A stretch of DNA of 7,103 nt, taken from NCBI GenBank assembly GCA_003645605.1, contig QNAY01000063.1:1-7103 (forward strand), written 5' to 3'. This document shows positions 1 through 6,562 of this stretch, one piece after another. Positions within the stretch are counted from its first letter, which is position 1. Each line of letters starts with the position of its first letter. The notes below the pieces were generated by a model. The model worked only from the letters and a program-made list of their open reading frames with translations, was not told the origin of the DNA and ran no database searches. This stretch comes from Thermodesulfobacteriota bacterium (GTDB lineage Bacteria; Desulfobacterota; Dissulfuribacteria; Dissulfuribacterales; UBA3076). Position numbers and translations under genes: made by a program.

Positions 1-141
1 AAGTTGAACAAAAATTAACAGGATTTTTTGTTGTATTCAAGGCGCGAGGAGCGAGCATAACGGGTTATGTGATCGACGAGCAACGAAGAAGACGGCAAAA
101 AAGACGTTAATTTGTTCAAGTTACTTATTGTACGTTCCTTA
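1..141. repeat. MITE-like palindromic repeat, left copy (outer end cut off by the window)
   Basis: This is an imperfect palindrome centred on CATAAC-GG-GTTATG at 56-69. The outer arms pair: 1-19 (AAGTTGAACAAAAATTAAC) is the reverse complement of 106-122 apart from one mismatch and a two-base insertion. An inner T-run at 24-30 (TTTTTTG) pairs with 96-102 (CAAAAAA). Bases 21-141 recur, inverted, at 6983-7103 with only two mismatches (positions 106 and 124) and no gaps. The shared sequence stops at TTCCTTA (135-141), taken as the true right end. By symmetry the full element should be about 160 bp, its left end lying some 16-19 bases before position 1. It has no room for a protein. A non-autonomous miniature transposon or REP-like element is inferred; no target duplication can be tested here. 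Confidence 0.8.
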
Positions 142-163
142 GTCGGCTTTATCAACAAATAAT

Positions 164-190
164 GCCCTCAGAACTTGCAGTTCTGAGGGC
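164..190 (-). terminator. Intrinsic terminator of the ribosomal/rpoA operon
   Basis: A perfect 12-bp stem (164-175 with 179-190; GCCCTCAGAACT and its complement) closes a 3-base loop. Read on the minus strand, the stem is followed by ATTATTTGTTG, a broken rather than pure T-tract. It lies 64 bases past the rplQ stop, the last gene of the operon. Position, stem strength and following U-rich RNA fit a Rho-independent terminator. On the plus strand the following bases are less T-rich, so the minus direction is favoured. Confidence 0.75.
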
Positions 191-254
191 AATCAATCTT
201 ATTTATGGCGTATTATACGATACTAAGTAAAATTTATATTTTTTTAAAACCGAG

Positions 255-944
255 TCAATCTTTACCGGTCTCTACGCCCTTTTCCTTCTCTTGCACGTCA
301 CTCGCTTTTGAACCAACATCTGCATCGGGAGTCTTGTTGGTGGTGACTTCGGGCTCCTCGCTTGCCTCTGGCCCTATGACTTCAACCCCGGTGGCAGATT
401 TTTCCTCTACAATTCCCTCTTCAGCGACGGATGCCTCCTCACTGATATAGGTTTCCTCAGCAGGGCCATCCTCCTCTTTCATGCTTTCCAGCTTATCAAC
501 AGACGGTTCCGAAGAATCAGCCTGCGGTATCACGGATTCAGCAGATACTATCTTTTGATGCTTACGTTGAGACTTGGGCTTCTCCAGGGAGTCGGTGACC
601 AGTTCCACAATAGACATCATGGCAGCGTCTCCCCTTCTTGGGCCTATCCTTACTATCCTGGTATAACCACCATTTCGATCGGCAAATTCCTGGCCCCACT
701 CATCAAAAAGCTTCGATACGACTTTGCGATCACGTATGACTGAAAATGCCTGACGTCTTGCGTGAAGACTCGATCTCTTTGCCAAAGTAACCATTTTGTC
801 AGCTACACGCCTGACCTCTTTGGCCCTCGGTACTGTTGTGACAATTCGACCATGCTCTAACAGCGATGTTACCATATTCCCGAGCATCGCCTTACGATGA
901 GCTGTCTTACACCCCAGTCTACGTGTTCTTCTTCGGTGCCTCAT
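255..944 (-). CDS. rplQ: 50S ribosomal protein L17 with long acidic C-terminal extension
   Basis: Protein of the large ribosomal subunit, located near the peptide exit tunnel region. Residues 1-117 form a standard L17 domain: the MRHR start, [21 protein letters not shown] and the closing [25 protein letters not shown] stretch are typical. Most bacterial L17 proteins end near residue 115-130. This one has 229 residues, with a tail (about 118-229) rich in Glu, Asp, Ser, Val and Pro and without visible fold motifs, probably disordered and strongly acidic, against the basic core. The ATG shares one base with the rpoA stop (TAATG), suggesting translational coupling. It is the last gene before the terminator. 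Tail function is unknown. The frame is open to a TGA stop, so the tail is genuine coding sequence unless the assembly hides a frameshift. Confidence 0.97.
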   Translation of the reverse strand: MRHRRRTRRLGCKTAHRKAMLGNMVTSLLEHGRIVTTVPRAKEVRRVADKMVTLAKRSSLHARRQAFSVIRDRKVVSKLFDEWGQEFADRNGGYTRIVRIGPRRGDAAMMSIVELVTDSLEKPKSQRKHQKIVSAESVIPQADSSEPSVDKLESMKEEDGPAEETYISEEASVAEEGIVEEKSATGVEVIGPEASEEPEVTTNKTPDADVGSKASDVQEKEKGVETGKD

Positions 945-1993
945 TACTCATCACCTTCTTTTTCTTCAGTATTTTTTTCCTCGTCTGTCTTCTCGGGCTG
1001 ACTCCATCCCTGGAGATTCATTCCTAGATGCAATCCCATACCATCGAGGTTTTCCTGGATCTCTTGCAAAGATTTTCGGCCAAAGTTTTTTGTCTTTAGC
1101 ATCTCTTGCTCTGACTTTTGTACCAGCTCACCAATGTAGTATATATTTGCATTTTTGAGACAATTGGCCGAGCGTACAGAAAATTCCAGTTCATCAATTT
1201 TCCGGTTCAGATACTCGATTTTGCCTTCAAAATCAGAAGAGAGCTTCTCCTGTTCAGACTCCTCCTTCTCGTCAAAATTAATAAATACCGTAAATTGATC
1301 CTTCAGAATCTTTGCGGCATAAGCCATGGCGTCCTCAGGGAGGACTGTACCATCGGTCAAGACCTCCATCGTCAACTTGTCATAGTCGGTCATCTGACCA
1401 ACGCGCGCTTTCGTGACAACAAAATTGACTTTGTAGACCGGAGAAAACAGGGCATCTATAGCTATAGTACCTATGGGCTGATCAGGGTCCTTGTTGCTTT
1501 CAGCAGAGACATATCCCTTGCCCCATTTAGCCATCATTTCCATCCGAAGTTCACCATCATCCGTCAATGTGGCAATATGATGATCCGGATTCAGCACCTC
1601 AACTCCACCATGTGGCGCAATCAAATCCTCGGCACGTACTTCTCCCTGCCCTTGTTTTTCCAATATCAGGATATTCTCTTCATCCTTGAAAAACTTCAGA
1701 CGCACACCCTTCAGATTAAGAATAATATCTGTTACATCTTCAATTACTCCTGGTATGGTTCCCAGTTCGTGCAACACACCTTCTGCTTTTACGGAAATAA
1801 TCGCAGCCCCTTGTAGAGAAGACAGAAGCACACGTCTCAAGGCGTTACCCAATGTGGTGCCATAGCCTCTCTCCAGAGGCTCACAACTGAATTTGCCATA
1901 AAAGTTTGTGTGTGTTGCGCTATTAACTTCCAGCCTCTTGGGACGAATTAATTCCCGCCAGTTGCGATAGTATGGAGTCTGTTCAGCAGTCAT
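944..1993 (-). CDS. rpoA: DNA-directed RNA polymerase subunit alpha
   Basis: Alpha subunit, 349 residues; its dimer scaffolds assembly of beta and beta', and its C-terminal domain contacts UP elements and activators. The N-terminal domain (about 1-235) shows the dimerisation and assembly signatures [27 protein letters not shown] (about 38-64) and [21 protein letters not shown] (75-95). A Glu/Lys-rich linker spans about 240-260. The C-terminal domain (about 262-327) contains VRSANCLK (273-280), where R274 matches the DNA-contacting R265 of E. coli, then IYYIGELV and the NFGRKSL helix-hairpin region. A short charged tail follows. The ATG at 1993 has a rather distant AGAGG some 14 bases upstream. 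The gene overlaps rplQ by one base and follows rpsD after an unusually long 305-base spacer. Identification is certain. Confidence 0.99.
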   Translation of the reverse strand: MTAEQTPYYRNWRELIRPKRLEVNSATHTNFYGKFSCEPLERGYGTTLGNALRRVLLSSLQGAAIISVKAEGVLHELGTIPGVIEDVTDIILNLKGVRLKFFKDEENILILEKQGQGEVRAEDLIAPHGGVEVLNPDHHIATLTDDGELRMEMMAKWGKGYVSAESNKDPDQPIGTIAIDALFSPVYKVNFVVTKARVGQMTDYDKLTMEVLTDGTVLPEDAMAYAAKILKDQFTVFINFDEKEESEQEKLSSDFEGKIEYLNRKIDELEFSVRSANCLKNANIYYIGELVQKSEQEMLKTKNFGRKSLQEIQENLDGMGLHLGMNLQGWSQPEKTDEEKNTEEKEGDE

Positions 1994-2049
1994 ATTGTCT
2001 ATCTAAGCCTCTTGAGCTCCGGATATAATCCAATTCTTTTGCGCTACAG

Positions 2050-2272
2050 TATCTTGTACCCGTTCACGGGTTCAGGGTTCAGGGTTACCTTATCGGATTG
2101 ATGATTGATGATTGCTCTTGCGAGCTACCTCGCGGGCCAAATGCAATGCCTCAATATCCTCAAATCGTTCTATTCTCATGCCTTCTCCATCCAGAACTCA
2201 CTAATCAACTGTTCAAATTTTCGGTAAACCCTAAACCTCTTAACCTTTGAACCCATGAACGGTTACAATATC
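2050..2272. repeat. 223-bp imperfect inverted-repeat unit in the rpsD-rpoA spacer
   Basis: The outer arms 2050-2074 and 2248-2272 are reverse complements at 20 of 25 positions (core: GT-A/C-CCGTTCA-C/T-GGGTTCA). Inside them each arm continues as short GGTT-based direct repeats. The left arm has GGGTTCA-type heptamers (2069-2087) and the right arm, read in complement, GGTT units every 8 bases. Both end in a GG(G)TT(T)ACC edge (2089 and 2223). The arms enclose the four-helix-bundle gene remnant at 2090-2179. The unit fills most of the 1994-2298 spacer and would be transcribed into a long, hairpin-capable leader before rpoA. Read as a small insertion or genomic repeat that carried a gene later mostly deleted. 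The mobility mechanism is unknown. Confidence 0.6.
2090..2179 (-). pseudogene. Truncated four-helix-bundle (S23/IVP-type) protein gene remnant
   Basis: A 29-codon frame begins ATG at 2179 with GGAG seven to eight bases upstream and reads MRIERFEDIEALHLAREVAR before running into ATGATTGATG-type simple repeat and a TAA. The opening (I-x-x-F-E-D-I/L-x-A/V-x-x-A-R-x-L/V) matches, from memory, the N-terminus of the roughly 115-130 residue four-helix-bundle family first seen in intervening sequences of 23S rRNA genes and common as stand-alone genes. Only about the first 20 residues are recognisable, so the rest was deleted. It lies inside the inverted repeat at 2050-2272. The short match makes the family call moderate; the frame is unlikely to make a functional protein. 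Confidence 0.5.
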
Positions 2273-2298
2273 TCTAAGGTCAGCAAAATCACAGGTTA

Positions 2299-2925
2299 TT
2301 ACTTGGAGTAAAATTCAACTATTAGTTGTTCCTGAATGGGCATAGTTATATGCCCTCGTTCAGGCATTGCCTTCACTGTTCCCTGCAACTTATCCTCATC
2401 CAGTTCCAACCACTCAGGCACACCCCTGCGGGCAATTGCCCCCATCGCCTGTTTCAAGGGAGCTATAGATTTGCTCTTCTCTGTTACCTTGATCTCGTCT
2501 CCCTGCTTTACCAAAAAAGATGGTATGTCCACTTTTTTCCCATTTATAATGAAATGTCCATGACGGACTAACTGACGGGCCTGTGATCTGGACTCAGCAA
2601 AGCCAAGGCGATAAACTACGCCGTCAAGACGTCTTTCCAGGAGTACTAAAAGATTAGTGCCGGTGACCCCTTTTTGACGATCAGCTTTATCAAAATAACT
2701 CCTGAATTGTGCCTCCTGTAATCCATACATACGCCGAACCCGCTGTTTCTCTCTTAAACGAATCCCATAGTCAGAAACTTTTATCCGGCCCTGTCCATGT
2801 TCTCCCGGGACATAACTGCGTTTTTCAAAGGCACACTTATCTGAATAACACCTGTCTCCCTTAAGAAAAAGTTTGCAACCCTCTCTGCGACACAAGCGAC
2901 ATCGTGGTCCTGTATATCTAGCCAA
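2299..2925 (-). CDS. rpsD: 30S ribosomal protein S4, zinc-binding (C+) form
   Basis: Primary 16S rRNA-binding assembly protein of the small subunit. It has 208 residues when begun at the TTG at 2925, giving the family's usual MARYTGP start. An upstream in-frame ATG at 2970 would add 15 residues unlike any S4 N-terminus and was rejected, because a perfect GGAGG (2933-2937) stands seven bases before the TTG. Cysteines 9, 12, 26 and 31 (C-x2-C-x13-C-x4-C) match the zinc site described for Thermus S4. The S4 RNA-binding domain is visible around residues 95-150 ([21 protein letters not shown], then [14 protein letters not shown]). In many bacteria S4 also represses the alpha operon; no recognisable target structure was found here. 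The downstream neighbour rpoA is separated by repeat-filled spacer. Confidence 0.97.
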   Translation of the reverse strand: MARYTGPRCRLCRREGCKLFLKGDRCYSDKCAFEKRSYVPGEHGQGRIKVSDYGIRLREKQRVRRMYGLQEAQFRSYFDKADRQKGVTGTNLLVLLERRLDGVVYRLGFAESRSQARQLVRHGHFIINGKKVDIPSFLVKQGDEIKVTEKSKSIAPLKQAMGAIARRGVPEWLELDEDKLQGTVKAMPERGHITMPIQEQLIVEFYSK

Positions 2926-2932
2926 AATATTT

Positions 2933-2937
2933 CCTCC
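2933..2937 (-). promoter_or_regulatory. Shine-Dalgarno box that fixes the rpsD TTG start
   Basis: GGAGG on the minus strand with a seven-base spacer to TTG at 2925. The upstream ATG at 2970 has no comparable box and overlaps nothing conserved, so this box decides the start. Confidence 0.85.
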
Positions 2938-2976
2938 GGTAACTTGAACACATATAAATAAGCCTACCATGCAACC

Positions 2977-3363
2977 CTATACTCTCCGTCTCTTTGGAGA
3001 TCTGCAACCGTTATGAGGTATTGATGTTACGTCTCGAATAACTGAGATTTTAAATCCTGCTATCTGGAGGGCCCGCACTGCTGCCTCTCTTCCGGAACCT
3101 GGTCCCCTGAGATGTACTTCAACACTTCTCATGCCATGGTCTGCTGCTTTTCTTACAGCATTTTCAGCCGCTACCTGGGCGGCAAACGGAGTGCCTTTCC
3201 TCGAACCCTTAAAACCCTGAGTCCCTGCGCTTGACCAGGAAATTGTATTCCCCTGTTTATCAGTTATATTTATTATAGTATTGTTAAAAGTAGATCGTAT
3301 GTGCACAATACCTTCCGGCACATTCTTCTTTTCTTTTCGGCCACCTCTTCTCGGTAATGCCAT
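2977..3363 (-). CDS. rpsK: 30S ribosomal protein S11
   Basis: Small-subunit platform protein that lines the E-site region and contacts mRNA and S7/S18. The 128 residues match the family's normal length. Conserved stretches are visible in order: [18 protein letters not shown] (about 18-35), [20 protein letters not shown] (about 44-63), [17 protein letters not shown] (83-99) and the C-terminal [18 protein letters not shown]. The basic tail is intact. ATG start with GGAGG (3373-3377) nine bases upstream. It sits 18 bases after rpsM and 51 bases before the chosen rpsD start, the classical S13-S11-S4 order. Confidence 0.99.
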   Translation of the reverse strand: MALPRRGGRKEKKNVPEGIVHIRSTFNNTIINITDKQGNTISWSSAGTQGFKGSRKGTPFAAQVAAENAVRKAADHGMRSVEVHLRGPGSGREAAVRALQIAGFKISVIRDVTSIPHNGCRSPKRRRV

Positions 3364-3381
3364 ATACTCCGACCTCCGTTA

Positions 3382-3756
3382 CTAAATTCTTCTCTTCTTT
3401 TTGACTACTGAGCGCCTGGGACCCTTTCGTGTACGAGCATTTGTTTTGGTACGCTGTCCATTAACCGGAAGTCCTCTACGATGTCTAAGTCCCCGATAAC
3501 TACCAAAGTCCATCAATCGCTTGATGTTCAATGATACCTCTCTGCGTAGATCTCCCTCAACTTTATAATCGGCATCGATAATCTTCCGTAGCGACGTGAT
3601 ATCTTGATCCGTCAAATCATCCGATTTTTTGTTTCTGTCAATTTCCGCCTTATCCAAAATTTGTTGGGAAGTCGTACGTCCAATCCCATAAACATACGTG
3701 AGCGCAATCTCCAGCCTCTTATTCTTTGGCAGTTCAACGCCTGCAATTCTTGCCAC
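3382..3756 (-). CDS. rpsM: 30S ribosomal protein S13
   Basis: Head protein of the small subunit; it contacts 5S-rRNA-side bridge elements of the large subunit and the P-site tRNA through its tail. 124 residues, normal length. The N-terminus [26 protein letters not shown] and the C-terminal [25 protein letters not shown] are near-invariant in the family, and the Lys/Arg-rich tail is complete. The start codon is GTG (3754-3756), supported by an AGGGGG box (3764-3769) seven bases upstream, lying directly after the rpmJ stop (15-base gap). First gene of the classical alpha operon; no separate promoter is evident in the tight spacing, so read-through from infA-rpmJ is likely. Confidence 0.98.
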   Translation of the reverse strand: MARIAGVELPKNKRLEIALTYVYGIGRTTSQQILDKAEIDRNKKSDDLTDQDITSLRKIIDADYKVEGDLRREVSLNIKRLMDFGSYRGLRHRRGLPVNGQRTKTNARTRKGPRRSVVKKKRRI

Positions 3757-3771
3757 AGATCAACCCCCTAG

Positions 3772-3885
3772 CTATCCTTGTCGCTGTTTGTGCCTTGGAT
3801 TTTTGCAAAGTACTCGCAATATGCCTCTGCGTCGGATTATTTTGCAGTCCTTACAACGACGTTTGATTGATGCTTTAACCTTCAT
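3772..3885 (-). CDS. rpmJ: 50S ribosomal protein L36, zinc-ribbon (C+) form
   Basis: The smallest ribosomal protein, 37 residues, bound in the large subunit near helices 89-97. It starts at ATG 3885 with GAGGA (3893-3897) seven bases upstream and ends at TAG. It reads [15 protein letters not shown] and ends [10 protein letters not shown]. Residues C11, C14, C27 and H32 form the C-x2-C-x12-C-x4-H zinc site of the C+ L36 class. It lies 24 bases after infA and 15 before rpsM, the usual place for rpmJ. Too short for most ORF length cut-offs, but the match is unambiguous. Confidence 0.97.
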   Translation of the reverse strand: MKVKASIKRRCKDCKIIRRRGILRVLCKNPRHKQRQG

Positions 3886-3909
3886 GGCATATTCCTCTTC
3901 GCTTAAGAT

Positions 3910-4128
3910 TTACCTGGCCCTATATACAACACGGCCCCTGGACAGGTCATAGGGCGACAGCTCTACAGTCACTGTATCACCAGGCAATATTTTAATATAG
4001 TGCATACGCATCTTACCTGAAATATGTGCAAGTACTTTGTGACCATTTTCAAGCTCAACACGAAACATGGCATTAGGTAAAGTTTCAAGAACCTTTCCCT
4101 CAACCTGTATTGCATCTTCTTTGGACAT
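3910..4128 (-). CDS. infA: Translation initiation factor IF-1
   Basis: Binds the A site of the 30S subunit during initiation and modulates IF-2 and IF-3. 72 residues, exactly the common bacterial length, a single S1-like OB fold. Diagnostic stretches are [49 protein letters not shown] and [19 protein letters not shown] start; AAAGG lies about eight bases upstream. It follows secY after 31 bases, with none of the map or adk genes that many bacteria place between secY and infA, and precedes rpmJ by 24 bases. Confidence 0.99.
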   Translation of the reverse strand: MSKEDAIQVEGKVLETLPNAMFRVELENGHKVLAHISGKMRMHYIKILPGDTVTVELSPYDLSRGRVVYRAR

Positions 4129-4159
4129 CTAATTTACCTTTGTTCCTTTTGCATTCACT

Positions 4160-5467
4160 CTACCTTCTTCCCTTCAGCTTGGCCCCCTTCATAAACCCTT
4201 CGTAGCTCCTGGTGATAAGATGGGATTCAATTTGAGCCATGGTATCCATTCCAACACCTACTACAATCAAAAGGGCCGTTCCACCAAAATAAAAAGGCAC
4301 ATTTAACTTTGAAATCAATATACTTGGTAATACGCAAATCGCGGAAACATAAATAGCACCTATCAGAGTAATCCTGGTCAGGACCCTGTCAATATATTCA
4401 GACGTACGCCTTCCGGGTCTGAGACCTGGGACATAACCCCCATGTTTCTTCATGTTATCTGCTATATCAACCGGATTGAAGATCATAGCCGTATAAAAAT
4501 AACAGAAAAAGATAATGGCCATTACAAAGATCGTCTCATAAAACAAACTTCCGGGTCTCAGACCCTGAGCTACACTCTGCATCCAGGGTACCTGGATAAA
4601 ATTTGCTATGGTTGCAGGAAACATCATAATAGATGACGCAAAAATTGGTGGTATTACTCCTGCAGTATTCACTTTTAAAGGCAGATGGGTGCTCTGTCCT
4701 CCATATACCTTTCGCCCCACTACTCTCCTGGCGTATTGGACTGGAATGCGCCTGTGAGACCGCTCCATAAAGCAGATAAATCCAATTACCGCCACCATCA
4801 TCACTAAAAGAAAAATAACTAGAGCCAGATGTATATCACCTGTACGCATCAGACTGAACGTATCTATCATAGCCGAAGGCATCCTGGCTACAATGCCGGC
4901 GAAGATAATCAGAGAAATACCATTACCAACACCTCTTTCCGTAATCTGCTCTCCGAGCCACATCAGAAATACCGTCCCTGACATAAAAGTCAAAGCGCTT
5001 AAGAGCCGAAAAGGCCAGCCGGGCTCTGCCACGACCGGAGCGCCACCCGGAGCCGTCAGACTCTCAAGAGTAATGGCTATCCCAAGCCCCTGAATAACGC
5101 TCAGGCCTACCGTACCATATCTGGTGTACTGGCTGATCTTCTTTCTTCCTGCCTCACCTTCCTTTTTTAAGGCTTCAAAGTGCGGAATGGCTACTGTAAG
5201 GAGCTGAATAATGATGGAGGCGCTGATGTAAGGCATTATGCCCAAAGATAAAATGGACATATTCTCAAGCGCCCCACCTGAAAACATATTAAACATACCA
5301 AACAGCGTTCCCTGAGCACGATCGAAAAAGGACGCCATGGCCGCAACATCAATACCAGGAGTAGGGATTTGTACTCCAACCCGATATACAGCCAGCATAA
5401 GCAACGTAAAACCAATGCGTTTACGCAGCTCCGGTACTTGGCCTATACCCCCTAATCCCTTAAACAA
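4160..5467 (-). CDS. secY: Preprotein translocase channel subunit SecY
   Basis: Pore-forming subunit of the SecYEG channel in the inner membrane, which moves unfolded preproteins with SecA or the ribosome. 435 residues. Ten hydrophobic segments are visible at about 18-34, 72-92, 117-134, 155-172, 183-203, 212-233, 267-288, 310-330, 367-386 and 392-408. Family signatures include PTPGID (35-40) before the plug, GEAGRKKISQYTRYGTVG in the first cytoplasmic loop, GEQITERGVGNGISLIIFAGIV (172-193), RRIPVQYARRVVG, and NPVDIADNMKKHGGYVPGLRPGRRT in the fifth cytoplasmic loop, with the conserved Arg of E. coli R357 type. The start is TTG (5465-5467), backed by AGGAGG (5474-5479) six bases upstream, and overlaps the end of rplO by 8 bases, implying coupled translation. 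Confidence 0.98.
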   Translation of the reverse strand: MFKGLGGIGQVPELRKRIGFTLLMLAVYRVGVQIPTPGIDVAAMASFFDRAQGTLFGMFNMFSGGALENMSILSLGIMPYISASIIIQLLTVAIPHFEALKKEGEAGRKKISQYTRYGTVGLSVIQGLGIAITLESLTAPGGAPVVAEPGWPFRLLSALTFMSGTVFLMWLGEQITERGVGNGISLIIFAGIVARMPSAMIDTFSLMRTGDIHLALVIFLLVMMVAVIGFICFMERSHRRIPVQYARRVVGRKVYGGQSTHLPLKVNTAGVIPPIFASSIMMFPATIANFIQVPWMQSVAQGLRPGSLFYETIFVMAIIFFCYFYTAMIFNPVDIADNMKKHGGYVPGLRPGRRTSEYIDRVLTRITLIGAIYVSAICVLPSILISKLNVPFYFGGTALLIVVGVGMDTMAQIESHLITRSYEGFMKGAKLKGRR

Positions 5468-5933
5468 TATTTGCCTCCTGGCTCCGGTCCGTAATGATCT
5501 CTATCCGTCCACCAGCAGTCTCTATTTTATTTTTGGCAGTTTCACTGACCGCGTGGGCCCGAACCGTTACCGGCTGCTGTATCTCCCCGTCACCCAATAT
5601 TTTTAAGAGATGATGGCGCTTACGTACTAGTCCCAATGCTTTCAAAACGGCGACATCCACCACTCCTTCATGTCTGATCTCTGACAGATCACCAATGTTC
5701 AATACACCGTAGACTTTTCTGAAACGGTTTTTAAAACCTCTCTTCGGGAGTTTTCTATACAACGGCATCTGGCCGCCTTCGAATCCTGGACGAATACTGC
5801 CGCCGGATCGGGATTTTTGGCCATTCTCACCCCGGCAGGCCGTTTTCCCATGTCCAGACCCCTGTCCTCTTCCAACGCGCTTTTTCGCACGCTTGGATCC
5901 GGGATGAGGTCTTAATGAATCCAATGTAATCAT
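5460..5933 (-). CDS. rplO: 50S ribosomal protein L15
   Basis: Late-assembly protein of the large subunit, with a long basic N-terminal extension threading into 23S rRNA. 157 residues from the ATG at 5933, which has AGGAG (5939-5943) five bases upstream. The frame stays open to an ATG at 6014, but the added 27 residues are translated tandem repeat and unlike L15, so the shorter start is chosen. Visible signatures: LRPHPGSKRAKKRVGRGQGSGHGK (7-30), the Gly-rich GENGQKSRSGG and RPGFEGGQMPLYRKLPKRGF, and the C-terminal globular part ending ETAGGRIEII. It overlaps the TTG start of secY by 8 bases. The usual upstream neighbour rpmD (L30) is missing. Confidence 0.98.
   Translation of the reverse strand: MITLDSLRPHPGSKRAKKRVGRGQGSGHGKTACRGENGQKSRSGGSIRPGFEGGQMPLYRKLPKRGFKNRFRKVYGVLNIGDLSEIRHEGVVDVAVLKALGLVRKRHHLLKILGDGEIQQPVTVRAHAVSETAKNKIETAGGRIEIITDRSQEANIV
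5474..5479 (-). promoter_or_regulatory. Shine-Dalgarno box for the secY TTG start
   Basis: AGGAGG on the minus strand, six bases before TTG 5467, embedded in the last codons of rplO. It supports a non-ATG start for secY. Confidence 0.85.
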
Positions 5934-5938
5934 ATGGG

Positions 5939-5943
5939 CTCCT
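5939..5943 (-). promoter_or_regulatory. Shine-Dalgarno box that fixes the rplO start
   Basis: AGGAG five bases before ATG 5933. The competing upstream ATG at 6014 has no conserved coding sequence after it, so this box settles the L15 start. Confidence 0.85.
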
Positions 5944-5954
5944 GATAAATAAAC

Positions 5955-5992
5955 AAATTGAGAAATTGAGAAATTGAGAAATTGAGAAATTG
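5955..5992. repeat. 8-bp tandem repeat (AAATTGAG) between rpsE and rplO
   Basis: Four perfect copies of AAATTGAG (5955-5986) plus six bases of a fifth (5987-5992). It occupies the middle of the 98-base rpsE-rplO spacer, exactly where rpmD (L30) stands in most spc operons, and ends 12 bases before the rplO Shine-Dalgarno box. Perfect identity between units suggests recent expansion by slippage; copy number may vary between strains. Confidence 0.95.
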
Positions 5993-6031
5993 TAATTAAA
6001 AAAATTACCTTCAATTCCTAAATCATGATTA

Positions 6032-6556
6032 TTACACTGCCTTCAATCCCTCAATTCCCTGTTCCACGGTTTTGCCACGGCACTTTGCCCTAGATACGGA
6101 AATACGTAAGACGTCCAGACCATTAAATGTGGCATGCATTACATTGTGCGGATTTTTGGTGCCAAGGCACTTTGTCAATATATCCTGAATTCCAGCCGCC
6201 TCCATAATCGCCCTTACTACAGCTCCGGCTATAACTCCGGTACCAGGTGACGCAGGTTTCAACAAAACCCTGCCTGCCCCAAAATGTCCAATCACCTCAT
6301 GGGGTATTGTTTTGCTTACCATCGGTATTTTGATCATAGACTTAGTGGCTTTCTCGCGGGCTTTTCTGAGGGCCTCAGGAACTTCTCTGGCCTTTCCCAT
6401 GGCAAAACCAACTTTGCCGGCCCCGTCACCTACCACTGAAAGAGCACTGAAGCTAAAGCGTCTTCCACCTTTGACTACTTTAGCCACCCGGTTAATATAG
6501 ACTACTTTTTCTATCAGTTCCTGGTCATTATCTCTATGTTTTTCCTGCAACGCCAC
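6032..6556 (-). CDS. rpsE: 30S ribosomal protein S5
   Basis: Small-subunit protein at the mRNA entry channel, important for decoding accuracy. 174 residues from the GTG at 6556. The N-terminal double-stranded-RNA-binding-like domain includes [45 protein letters not shown] (about 18-62). The C-terminal domain includes [31 protein letters not shown] and ends with the GLKAV tail. The start is uncertain: the best Shine-Dalgarno match (AAGGGGG, 6556-6562) runs into the GTG itself, but stands five bases before an in-frame TTG at 6550, which would give 172 residues. Only two residues are at stake. It lies 27 bases after rplR; the next gene would normally be rpmD, which is absent. Confidence 0.97.
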   Translation of the reverse strand: MALQEKHRDNDQELIEKVVYINRVAKVVKGGRRFSFSALSVVGDGAGKVGFAMGKAREVPEALRKAREKATKSMIKIPMVSKTIPHEVIGHFGAGRVLLKPASPGTGVIAGAVVRAIMEAAGIQDILTKCLGTKNPHNVMHATFNGLDVLRISVSRAKCRGKTVEQGIEGLKAV

Positions 6557-6562
6557 CCCCTT
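6556..6562 (-). promoter_or_regulatory. Shine-Dalgarno box overlapping the rpsE GTG
   Basis: AAGGGGG followed by TGGCG and then TTG 6550. Spacing is impossible for GTG 6556 and ideal for the TTG, so this box argues for the two-residue-shorter S5. The call remains open because no downstream conserved residue distinguishes the two. Confidence 0.5.

Noticed and set aside
205..450. Plus-strand open frame of 81 codons with a Ser/Thr-rich product
   Set aside because: It lies opposite the acidic tail of rplQ; Ser/Thr/Pro richness is the mirror of Glu/Asp codons. No ribosome-binding site or family resemblance.
1118..1816. Long plus-strand open frame (232 codons) opposite rpoA
   Set aside because: Fully antisense to a certain rpoA gene; the product has no recognisable domain, and low-stop antisense frames are common over conserved genes.
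2050..2272. CRISPR array or telomere-like array from the GGGTTCA repeats
   Set aside because: Units are short, contiguous and degenerate, with no spacers; they form the arms of an inverted repeat instead.
5992..6008. Small hairpin (GTAATT / AATTAC) after rpsE as a terminator
   Set aside because: Only six A/T-rich pairs with a five-base loop; too weak for termination, and rplO downstream needs read-through.
5934..6014. N-terminal extension of L15 that looks like a hydrophobic signal segment
   Set aside because: It is the translation of an 8-base tandem repeat and spacer; L15 is never secreted and a good ribosome-binding site precedes the internal ATG at 5933.
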